A stretch of 64,000 nt of DNA from contig NC_056006.1 of the NCBI RefSeq assembly GCF_018446385.1, forward strand, positions 1,240,001 through 1,304,000, given 5' to 3'. Made by a program: the position numbers and the translations under genes. The notes under the pieces are model-generated. The model did no database searches. It was not told where the DNA came from and saw only the letters and a list, made by a program, of their open reading frames with translations. This stretch comes from Zingiber officinale (Eukaryota > Streptophyta > Magnoliopsida > Zingiberales > Zingiberaceae). Shown piece after piece: positions 49,766-59,496 of the stretch (positions are counted from its first letter, which is position 1; each line of letters opens with the position of its first letter).

Positions 49766-51547
49766 ATGGCTCAAGAATCCTTTGCCTCTTGGTACACCTT
49801 TACCAGTTCAAGCCTTGATGATTCTGACAAAAATTTCCTCTACTCTAGATATGCAATTCCCAAGAATTACCATATTACTTTTCCTTTGTTGGACGATCGT
49901 TCTCATCATCCCCCTCTTAACCATATCACCTTCTTTTTTTGACCAGTTAGCAGCCGACCTTTGCTTTCCTATCCATCCCTTTTTATTCGAAGTAAGCCAA
50001 TACTTCCATATCCCTTAATAACAGTTTGTCCCAAATGTCTTTCGATATGTGTGTAGGATATTCATGTTGTTTCATTTATTCTACATCCCTCCTACTCCTC
50101 GTAATATTTATCTGCTTTCTTACCCTAAAAAAACAGAGCCTAGGGTCTTTCTTTTCCAGTCTCGACCAAAAGCAGTCTTCTTTGAAGACATGTCATATTC
50201 GAACTGAATGGCAATCCTCCTTTCCTTCTCTCCCTGACCTTGGAGAGTTTAAATGAGATCCTACCTTTATTTCTTTCCTTCCCAAATTGAGCAACCAACG
50301 TTTCCGCATTCATAAGTGGTTAAATGAAGGCTTTCTATATCTTTTTGGTTTAAGCCCAATCTAAAAGAAGTTGTCCTGTTCCTTCGGTAAAATTTAGTAA
50401 TTTAATCCTTGCGTTATTGCTAACTAAAGTGTTCTTTCATTTTGTTCAGTGGATGCTATTTTGAAGTCCATGGTCGATAAAGAAATTATACTGACTAGGG
50501 AAAAACTTCGCGCCAAGGAATGTGAACTGTTGACTGAGTGAGGTCTTCCCATGACCTTCCCATCCTGGGAGACCTCCGAAAGTCATGCAGTAGAGTTCAT
50601 CATGGTTACTACTTCTGGGGAGCTACCTCCTGATTCACTCCCAGTATTGGAGGATCTTCCTTCAAAGAAAGATGCTTCCCCTAAGAAAAAATTCAAGGGG
50701 TACAAACTTACCCTCGCCCCCGCCCCATCTCCTAAGTGGCGAGCGTCTTCTTTAGAAACACCCTCTCTGCCTCCATTGTCAGCCCAAGAATAACCCATTC
50801 GAGAGGAGGCATAATCTTTTGAATGAACTTTATCTGTTCATCCTTCCATCAATCTGACTCCAAGAGCAAGGCCGACACAGGAGGCACTTTCTTGATCGGG
50901 CAACTCTCTAGAGCCAACCTTCTTTGCATCACCCTATGCAAAGGCTACTACTACTATAGGAAGTTGGTCTTATCATTCGTCCGTTACCTTTAATTTGTCA
51001 TCTACCCAGGACGTGATTACTTTGATGACCTCCTATTCACCTACTGCCCCCATATTGTTGGAGGGTCATTTAAAAGACGCCTGAGCAGATGCGGGAAACT
51101 AACTCAGTGAACTTGTCCCTAAGGATTTGGCAAACGAGTACTGCTATGAGCAAACCAAGGTAACTTTACTTACTTTACTATTTTTCACCCATTTTGACAC
51201 TTGTCTTTCAGCACTGGGTGATAAGAATGAGTGTGGTTCAACAATCATATGCCTTAGCACAAGAAAATGAATCACTAAAGCAGCAAGCTGCTGAGGTAGC
51301 TACCATGCGTGCTTTTGAGTGGATCAAGGAGTTGGACGCTCAACTTCAAGAAGCTCCAAAGCTGGTCAAAGTTGAACTTGAGAAAGCGGCCAAGCTAAAA
51401 AGCGCCCTAGACACTTCTGAAGTGAAACTCCAGTGGAAAATGACTCTCCGAGTGAAAATACAAATGGAGCAGGAAGAACAAATTGTTGAACCCTGGGGCA
51501 GTTTTGATATGATCAACCAAGTTACAGTTAGGTCATGTTGTATTTGA
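49766..51547 (+). pseudogene. Antisense-ORF homologue of Tat elements in E5
   Basis: Starts MAQESFASWYTF at 49,766, with a TATA motif (TTTATAAAAC) near 49,622. A frameshift lies near 49,940, after which DQLAADLCFPIHPFLFEVSQ matches the E1 protein. Further stops occur at about 50,250-50,340. A second exon region (50,450-50,800) and a coiled-coil exon follow. The last intron is intact in form: a donor after CAAACCAAG near 51,158 and an acceptor TCTTTCAG near 51,212, then HWVIRMSVVQQSY and a heptad-rich stretch to 51,547. It serves as the in-window reference for the normal order of the exons. Confidence 0.65.
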
Positions 51548-52290
51548 TCCTTATGTCTAAGTGTGCAGGAGCTTAGGAACATAAGAAGTCAAGCAGAAGA
51601 CGCATCTAGCAAAAAGGATGACACGAGAAAAGAGCCGACAGACTCCGTGCATCCGAAGGATGAGGTGTTGCGAAAGAGTACACCGGTGGACGAGAAGGAC
51701 ATGCGCGATGTTCCGAAGGATGAGAAGCCAGAGCAGAAGTCTACTCGAGGAGAAGGGGAAAATGGGCTCGGGTGAGCTTTATTCCAGTTGACCGAAATCA
51801 CCCAAGCGATTGGAACAGCAAAGGGCTATAAGATGCTGCAAGCGCTACTAGAGGCGCCTTCAAAGGCAGTTGAAGGCGCATCCGCGCCTCTCTATAGAAG
51901 GCGCCTTCCATGGATGGAAGGTGCCTTTGATGAACAGTACGAAGGCGTCTTCCATCCTTATGGAAGGTGCCTTCCAAGTGAATGTTGGCAAAGATAACGT
52001 TCATCGTTGGATGGATAGAACTTGACTTGCTAGATGCGCTTTCTAGCCTATTGAAGGCGCCTTCCAACTTCGAATAAGATTTTCCAAGGGCTATAAAAAG
52101 ATCCCTGGACTTAGGAAATACATATTAACTCCTGTATTCTTTTCCTAGCAAGAGAGAAAATATCTCCATTGGCATGAGACCTTTTGGGTAGAGCCCAAGA
52201 GCAAAACCATGAGGGCTTAGGCCCAAAATAGACAATATCATACAATTGTGGAGATATCTAACTTCTTTTCGATCCTACAACATCTTGCGA
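51548..52290 (+). mobile_element. Copia-type LTR remnant, sense
   Basis: Related to the antisense LTR at 1,510-3,230 (shared translated stretch at 51,563-51,775). It contains the palindrome GAAGGCGCCTTC at 51,897-51,908 and 52,053-52,064 plus several near copies. A TATA motif CTATAAAAAG is at 52,091-52,100. The 3' part has TCTCCATTGGCATGAGACC and GGACAATATCATA-like text common in plant LTR ends (52,165-52,265). No PBS follows. Confidence 0.55.
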
Positions 52291-52660
52291 TATTGTGATG
52301 ATGAGATCATCCCACTCATTTTTTTCATTACTCATTGTGCCAGCGATTAGACATTAGCATTGCATTACACATCTTTATAATGGAATTAGTGCATCTAGTA
52401 GAATCACTAGGGGACGCATCCACATGCCCTATTGCCATGTGTTGACAGTGATCTTTTCAGCTATAAGGATTGATATCACCCAGGTTGTACTCACTCTGAG
52501 TGAGTAGGATAGTTTAGACAACGTCAATTAGCCCTAGCACATATAGAGGTCATTACTCAGGGAGGTCTAGCTTGGAGCGGGTCCTCAACGAACCATTCCG
52601 AACGAGGTCGATAAGGGTATCTCGCTAGTCATTCCAGCCTAGGTCAATCAGGTAGCCGTA
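52291..52660. other. Unassigned sequence
   Basis: No open frame or repeat that I can name between the LTR remnant and the ORF remnant. Confidence 0.35.
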
Positions 52661-52662
52661 AC

Positions 52663-52936
52663 TACAGAGGAAGAGATGCCAGAGTTTACATTTGACGAGT
52701 TCTTTGCACCTCTTCCGACCATGACCTAGCCTTCGACCTCACTTTCCATAGACGAGCGCCTTGCTAGAGTTGAGGAGTCTTCCGTACAAATTCGACAATC
52801 AGTCTCTGAGGGATTCACTTCTTTCTACGACGAGATGACCACTGGATTTAGGCAGATAGACTAGCAGATGTAGGACATACTTCAGGCTTTACGTGTGATT
52901 GATCAACCCCCACCTCCACCTGCCGATGATGATTAG
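52663..52936 (+). pseudogene. Short acidic helical ORF remnant with three TAG stops
   Basis: In one frame the sequence reads EEMPEFTFDEFFAPLPTMT, stop, then LSIDERLARVEESSVQIRQS, SFYDEMTTGFRQID, stop, QM, stop, DILQALRVIDQPPPPPADDD, stop. It is otherwise open. The three internal stops are all TAG. The style (helical heptads, proline tail) resembles hypothetical ORFs carried by plant retroelements. No function can be given. Confidence 0.45.
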
Positions 52937-53592
52937 ACTTTATTTTGTTCAGTGAACTTGTATATATTATTTGCTTGACTTGATCTATCTACTTGACTTA
53001 TACAGCTACTTATTGATTACTTTCTTTGGATAATCTAATAAAATTTTTGAAAATTTAATTATAGGATAGGATATTTTTGTTAACATAATTTAAAACTTCT
53101 AGGTTACTCCTATTTTAAAAAACCCCAATTTTCTTGGTTTTTAAAACTATTATGGACTTAGCCTAAAACTTCCCCTAGAAATCATGATCTTATAGTTTTA
53201 GGCAATTAGCATCTTACAAGCACACTAGGATTATCATACTTGTGTATTCAAAAACATAAAATGGTATGAGATGCTTAGACGTTTGTCTGGACTTCATATG
53301 CTTATATCAGTGCATCAAAATAAGTCAAAGTATTAAATACCAAAAATACATTGATTAAGTTAAGTGGTCCATTATAGTAAATAACTAGCTGGATTAGAGA
53401 CGAGCATCTCGATATGAGAGTTATTCGATATGAGCTAAGGATAAAGGCAAGAACTTATCTTATTCCTTTAGTACTTTGGCCTTAGTACATGATCTATGTT
53501 TAGATAATTGCTATATTTACCTTGACTCTATTCGTTCTTACTTCTTGAGCTTGATCTTTTATTTCTTGATCTTGTATCTTGATTTATTTTGA
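52937..53592. other. AT-rich spacer
   Basis: No gene seen. It ends at the TGA target duplication of the CACTA element (53,590-53,592). Confidence 0.45.
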
Positions 53593-53619
53593 CACTACAA
53601 CAAATATCACTTTTCACAG

Positions 53620-54060
53620 CACGCAACTATGCTATCAGTAACACGCATTGCACGTTGCACAACTACAAACTGTTAAAATTTATAAAACATCGACAACACA
53701 CGATATGTGCTGCGATTAAGAGCATTCAGAGTCATAGCGCATGCTACGATTAAGAGTATTCGTAACATGTGATGTGCACTGCAATTAAGACATTCACAAC
53801 GGGCAACACGCTGCGATTAAGGCTATTCATAGCGCCCTACAATTAAGCTAATTCACAACGCCCGGCATGCTGCGATTAAGCCTATCCGCAGCGCGCTGCG
53901 ATTAAGCCTATTCACGCTGCAATTAAGCCTATTCGCAGCACACGACACGCTGCAATTAAGCCTATTTGCAGCGCCCGGCGCACTGCAATTAAGCCTATTC
54001 ATAGCGCCCGGCGCGCTGCGATTAAGACTATTCGCAGCACATGGCGCAACACACGTTGCA
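53620..54060. repeat. Sub-terminal repeats of the CACTA element
   Basis: About eleven imperfect units of about 30-36 bp around CTGCGATTAAGCCTATTCGCAGC, each with inverted halves (GCGCTGCGA and TCGCAGCGC). Sub-terminal arrays of this sort are the transposase-binding regions of CACTA elements. Runs of the trinucleotide-rich ATTATAATACCA follow at 54,080-54,175. Confidence 0.85.
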
Positions 54061-54289
54061 GTTAAGAGAAATCAATAGCAATCATACACAAATTGTAATA
54101 CCACATACATATACCACATACAATTATAATACCATATGCAAATTATAATACCATACACAAATTATAATACCATATATAGCAATAGCACGGTTTAAATTGT
54201 AAACTGGTGTCTCAATATAAACAGGCAAGCCTTTTTCAAGAGCAGCCTTTGATGAAGAGATAAGCTTCAGTCCATGATCTTGCTTCTGA

Positions 54290-54737
54290 ATGATATCAAA
54301 ACATGGTTGGCATGCCCTTTTACAACACCACTGGCAACTACACCAACACCAGCCTCAAAGACTAGCTTAACACTGATTCTGGCACCAGGATTTGAGTTCT
54401 ACAACAAAAAGAGGAAGTTTTACAACTTGTCATAGAAATATAAATCGAAAACTCTTCATGCTAGTGAACAAAGATTCAAAGTACACTTACAATGCTTCTT
54501 TTGTTATTTTTTTTAATAACAATAGGTTATCATTGAAAAGAACTAGAAAAGGGACGAGTAATGTAGATTAAATACCTTAAGGTCAAAAATAAGCTGCACA
54601 AGATCTTCAATCCAGTATATATCATGGTGTGATGGAGGACTAATAAGACCAACACCAGCAGTGAAATTTCTTATGACAGCAATATCATCAATAACTTAGT
54701 GGCCTGGAAGTTCACCTCCCTCGCCTGCCTTGACTCC
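54290..54737 (-). pseudogene. Captured glutamate synthase (GOGAT) fragment, two exons
   Basis: On the minus strand exon a (54,737-54,576, 54 codons) reads GVKAGEGGELPGH, stop, [20 protein letters not shown], then [18 protein letters not shown]. After an intron (54,575-54,399, GT-AG) exon b starts at 54,398 with [20 protein letters not shown] and [15 protein letters not shown], then loses similarity. The two exons join in phase. The motifs GEGG.LPG, LISPP.HHDIY and ARISVKLV belong to the FMN-binding synthase domain of plant glutamate synthase, a plastid enzyme of ammonium assimilation. An in-frame TAA in exon a and truncation on both sides make it non-functional. Confidence 0.8.
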
Positions 54738-55267
54738 CTACACAGCAAGATAAAGTCATAAAAACAAAAGGTAATGATAAAAAAAATAAGCATTAGAAAA
54801 ATATGGCCTCACCAAATTACAAAGATATTTATTATTACAGATACAAAGACATAATTAGTGCTATGTGGCTCAACATCCATCTGTCCATGAACACAAATTC
54901 ATAAACAATAGGAACTTGCATTCCAATAGGTGGAAAGGAGGTAGAGTTGAAGTTGACTCCAGAGAATATTCCATAGTCTGGCATAAATAAGATAAAGAAT
55001 GATATAAATCCTATACAATTGGGAGAAACCAATGTATTGTCAACAACTTGCAATAGAATGAAGTAAGCAGGCAAATAAAATTTTGTTTGAAGAAAGATGT
55101 GGATTGATAGCTAGACCACAATGGTAGCTAGCGATAAACGGAATTTGCATTTTGCAAATGCAGGTGATAAAATGTATATTTCTTCCTATCTGCAAATCGC
55201 CAACTATAATGGAAAATTAAGAATGCAATCCACTGTTTTGATGAACAAGTTGAACTAACTAATCAAT

Positions 55268-55337
55268 ACCTCTTCCGGAGTTAATGGGCATTTCCCAACA
55301 AGCAGCCTCTCTCTGTAAATAAGTTCCTTCGCTGCAA
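55268..55337 (-). pseudogene. Captured exon of an unidentified gene
   Basis: On the minus strand a 62-base open segment with an acceptor (TTTGCAG) and a donor (GAGGTATTG) encodes KELIYRERLLVGKCPLTPEE. The sharp splice signals suggest a real captured exon. I cannot identify the gene. Confidence 0.45.
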
Positions 55338-55660
55338 AGATATTTTTACAGTACTTCTTCAAAATTTCCCAGGAGTAAATATATCGAAACACCTACCAGA
55401 GTAGATTATTCATTTCTGAACTAGGTGTTTTGAGTTTGGGGGAAAAGCACCAAACAAATTTTAATTTTGCAAAGGTAGAAAACCATTGTCACTTCAACTA
55501 GGATTTAGATCCTTTGCATATATATGGATCCAATGCAACAAAGCCATCCAAACCTAACCCTACCTTGATTTTTGCAATCTGATGTGATAGGCTAACCCTA
55601 GGCTTTGAGTAGTTCAATTCATTGGCAAAATCTAACTAGAATCTCACAAATCCGCCATAT

Positions 55661-55834
55661 GTGCTATCTTCTGATGCATGATGATGAAGGCTGGCATAAT
55701 GATTAATGAAATGCTAGCTTGCAAGTTTGTGAATCTGTAATATGATTGTGCTATCTTCTGATGCATGATGATGAAGGCTGGCATAATGATTAATGAAATG
55801 CTAGCTTGCAAGTTCGTGAATCTGTAACAACACT
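55661..55834. repeat. Two 87-bp direct repeats in the CACTA interior
   Basis: GTGCTATCTTCTGATGCATG starts at 55,661 and again at 55,748. The two units are almost identical (one T/C difference seen), so the duplication is recent. Confidence 0.9.
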
Positions 55835-56589
55835 ATGACCTTAAAAGTATGTTTGCTCCTATGTGTCAAGTTTGGCTGACTATTTTTTACTTGCAAACCC
55901 AAGGTTGTGGAGATGAATCCTTTCTACATATTAGTAACTCCAATGAACATATTTTTGAGATCTATGTTTTATATCTTCTAATAGATTAATCCGACATTCA
56001 GTCACAATATCTAAACTTCCTAACAGTAAAAGGGCATCATATGTTAAATAAAATCTTGCCATGCAACAAAACAAACTAATGCCCTGGTCTATAGCAATTT
56101 GGAATTTAGGATACATTTAGAAGCACTTGGTAAAAGCTATAGAATACAGATAAGGGGTGTTTTTTTTTTATATTTTTAAGTGGAGAGATTTTCTGATGAT
56201 AATGATTAATAAAGCATGCTTTTTTGATTCTATGCTAATAAAATTAGAGCTTTTCTGTTTGTCTAGAGTGAACAATAGCAAAAGTAATAACACCTAATCA
56301 CAAATCAGAATCAACCAAGGGAAATATTATTTGAAATACAATTGATTCTTTACCAATTAAGGTCTTTTTCTTGATTCTACGACATGATAATAACATCTAT
56401 GTTATGGTCCATCATTAGATAGGGATGCAGTTTATATTGGTCCAATACTCCAGTAGAATAATTATATGGTAAAGAAACTATTAATTGTCCTAGTATTACC
56501 CATTAACTCAGTTGCATTGTGATAAAAGGAGTGAATATACTATTCTACAAAACCTTGACAACTAGGAATACTAAAAAATAAATTACCTT

Positions 56590-57519
56590 CTGTCTAAGTG
56601 TAACTGAAGAAGTCTTGCACTGAAAACAATTTCTTCTTGTCAGGATCGTCAGTGTAACTAAAGAGTGCTAGTTGTAGGCCCCTCCTTATCATCACCACTG
56701 TCATGATTCTCACTGTTTTCTTTGACCGATGGTGCATCCTCCGCCAAAGTAGTAGATACGCCTCCAACCCTTGCAAAACTCAGTTTCGAAAGAAATCCAT
56801 CAAAATATGATTTCTTTCCATTAACTAATCCCTTTATTATTTTCAAGTAATCAGACTCTTCTAAAGGTGCTAGATGATCGAAGTTCTTCGAGTTGCTCCC
56901 TTGGAACCCCCGATTAAACATTTGAAGATTCTGACCCAAACTGTCGAACGCAAAGCAAAGAATCAGTTGGACAAGCAACGTGTCTCCCTCACCTGTAGTT
57001 TTCTCGATTTTATCCCAAAACATGATCTTGAATGACCTTTTCCCTCTAGCTTTCGCACGAAAAGGGGAGTCCTGTCTGCAGCGAACGTTGGAATTCAGAA
57101 GACCCGTCTACGGCGGTGGGGGAGGTGAAGTGGCATCCTCGGACTAGAGATTCGCATGCGGCGGCGTTAGGCTCATGAGATTCGTCGGATGCGGGCTCAA
57201 TGGCGTACGCCTCCGAGTCGGGGCCGAGCCTGGATATCAATGTCGAGGATACGAGGGAACTCTGGGCTTTGGTCTTCTTGTGTGCCTTGTCAATGAAATC
57301 CTGAGATTCGGCAGAGAGGGATTCGACAAAGAAGGATTTGACAGAGAGGGATTCGTCGGACAAGCATTCAGTGGAGAGGAGTTCGCCGGAGAGGGGTTGG
57401 GCAGAGACATTCGGTGGAGGAGTTTAGGGTTGGACGCAGCAGCAATATTTCGAGGAGAAAGAATTCGGGGTTGGGTAGAATGGATTCGACGAAAGGCGTA
57501 TGAAGGTGTAGGGATTTAA
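56590..57519 (-). pseudogene. Captured 5' part of an unidentified host gene
   Basis: On the minus strand the frame 57,023-56,658 reads MFWDKIEKTTGEGDTLLVQL, then NSKNFDHLAPLEESDYLKII and SYFDGFLSKLSFARVGG. This is ordinary globular protein sequence, unlike any transposase I know. The end (NHDSGDDKEG) is acidic. Upstream, 57,519-57,046 is GC-richer, with serine/proline-rich frames and short ATCCCTCTCTGTC repeats, like the 5' end of a plant gene. It starts about 560 bp from the right terminus. It may be a captured first exon with its leader. Gene identity unknown. Confidence 0.5.
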
Positions 57520-58169
57520 AAATTTTTAACTTTGTGAACACTATTAACAGTGAACAGTTTTAAACGCCGCAAATAATATTTATTAACCACGTATATTTTT
57601 TTTACATGCGTCGTATATATATATCAAAGTTTAATAATAATAATAATAATAATAGTATGCTTCATATGCTGTTAATATTATGTGTCAACATCACACTTTA
57701 CATACATGTTGTAAAAAAGTTTATTGTTGAATACATTTTTCTCTACGATGTCATCTGTAAAAATTTTATTTTATTCACAGTACACATAATTGTACACAGT
57801 ATAAATAGATAAATTCACTATCTTTATATCCTCTAATATTGATCCTACGAATATGAAGAGAGGTACATACAGACACATATATCATAGGCATATGATAGGG
57901 TAAATATCAGATTGTCAGTTCTTGAGAATCGATCCCACCATTACGCTAGAGATGTCATGTGCCCACCGTCCGTGCTGCGCTTTGAGGGCATTGTGTGTGG
58001 TGTAAAAACTATTATTAATGGTGCACTCTAACTGCATGTCGTTGATGACGTACTGCAAAAAAACATATTTATTGTAGTGTGATATCCATGCAGTTTTATT
58101 GTTATCCATGTTATTTATGACCATTTATGCTCACACTATTATTCTAACAATACTATACCGTAGCATAGC

Positions 58170-59496
58170 TGTAAAATATTGAACGAAGTTATCGGCTTGA
58201 TATTTTTCATGTATGTGCATTTGTAAGATCATACCGTAGTGTAGGATATTAAGTATCCTACTTGACCTTGTCTGTTATTCAGACTTATGCCTAAATACTA
58301 GTGAAGTTAGACCCTTCTCCGTATTGTTACATTGTCATATCCTATCGACTATTATCTCCCATTCTTGGTTGAGAGAGTCATTAATGATCGTTGGTATATC
58401 CTGTCGACCATTGTCTCTCACTCTTGGTTGAGAGAGTCGTTAGTGACCGTTGGTATATCGTGTCAACCATTGTCTCCCACTCATGGTTGAAAGAGTCATT
58501 AGCGATCATGATGTATATGATTGCCCACAAGACCATTTGTGGTAGCGAGTTTGCATGTGGTATATAGCTAGACAGCTATGTATATACCCTGTCTGCCCAC
58601 GAAACCATCATAGTAGTGAGTTTGCTCGCAGATAGTGACTGTTTACTTACCTTATCTGCCCATGAGACCATTCATTGTAGCAAGTTCACCTGCAGATAGT
58701 GATTATTTATTTAGCCTGACTGTTCACAGATCATCCATGGTAGAGTGTTCTCCCACAGTCAGTGCTTGTTATATACTTGTCATATGTCGGTCATGTATTT
58801 ATTCGTGCAAGTTGGGATGTATTATATGTACTCTTGATTTATTGGTCACACTTGGTTGAGTAGGTTAGTGGAGGTTTATTATTGTTGGTTATACTTTAGT
58901 TAGTAGACGATTATAGTAGCACACTTTTATAGTAAGTATTTTCCTGTGACTATATACTTTTGCTCTCTTTATATTGTTATCATGCATTATCTTCTATTAC
59001 TCGTGGAGTCATTTGGACTCACTACCTATTATATTTTTCTTCCTTCAGGTAGCAAGTAGATGACATATGTATGGAGTTGTTTTGAGGATCCTGTCTGCCA
59101 ATCCCACATTGCATTGAGAGTTTTGTTTCTGATGTTTCTTTTACTCATATTTTGGTTTTCTAAACATGTTTATATAATAATTAACTTGAGTGTGATTTTT
59201 TTTTTTTAAATTTTATGTTAGTCTTTTGTTCGGTTTGATAGTTGTTATGTCAAACTGGGTTGGCTCGTAGTTTGTTCTTTTATTCTTCTAGTTTACCTTA
59301 TGATTTCTATCATGTTTTTCTCCCAATCATGTGGGTTGTTATTTATCTTACATGGTTGTGGTTGTTTTCAGCCGTGCGGACTGTATATATTATTTTTGTA
59401 TTGTCTTGTGATCATGTATCCAAGTTTCAATTATCATTCATATAGGAGAGATACTGTTCGATTTTCATCGAACAACCTTACCCTCGGAGTGTGACA
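58170..59496 (+). mobile_element. Tekay-like LTR remnant, possibly solo
   Basis: It begins TGTAAAATATTGAACG and ends CTCGGAGTGTGACA, like the E3 LTR ends. GTCATTTGGACTCAC near 59,008 and AGGAGAGATACTGTTCGA near 59,443 match the 3' part of that LTR. No PBS follows and the flanking 5-mers do not match, so it is solo or truncated. The CACTA element lies just to its left. Confidence 0.6.
58336..58508 (+). repeat. Three 58-bp tandem repeats in the Tekay-like LTR
   Basis: Units start at about 58,336, 58,393 and 58,451 and contain TATCCTGTCGACCATTGTCT, then a GGTTGAGAGAGTC block. A second, looser series around CTGCCCACGA.ACCAT and AGCGAGTTTGC follows to 58,760. Confidence 0.8.

Larger units (their letters stand above)
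48240..51547 (+). mobile_element. Decayed Tat-type element related to E1 (E5)
   Basis: Co-linear with the E1 3' LTR and antisense-ORF region. CCTCCCCTTCAAGTCTAGTC at 49,222 matches the E1 polypurine region at 40,216, and the LTR-like part to its left ends ATATCA. The antisense ORF homologue follows on the + strand. The other end of the element is not present. Five tandem units of about 54-58 bp, each with TGAATATAATCCGA and CCTTAAG, lie at 48,250-48,540. Confidence 0.65.
53593..58079. mobile_element. Non-autonomous CACTA (En/Spm) transposon with captured host gene pieces
   Basis: 4,487 bp. The left terminus CACTACAACAAATATCAC and the right terminus (CACTACAATAAATAT on the minus strand) are imperfect terminal inverted repeats. 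The 3-bp target duplication is TGA (53,590-53,592 and 58,080-58,082). Sub-terminal repeats fill 53,620-54,060. No transposase (TNPD/TNP2-like) frame is found. The interior carries intron-containing fragments of several host genes on the minus strand, which makes it a gene-capturing CACTA. Confidence 0.9.

Noticed and set aside
56590-57519. CACTA transposase
   Set aside because: No TNPD/TNP2-type motifs; the segment looks like a captured host gene.
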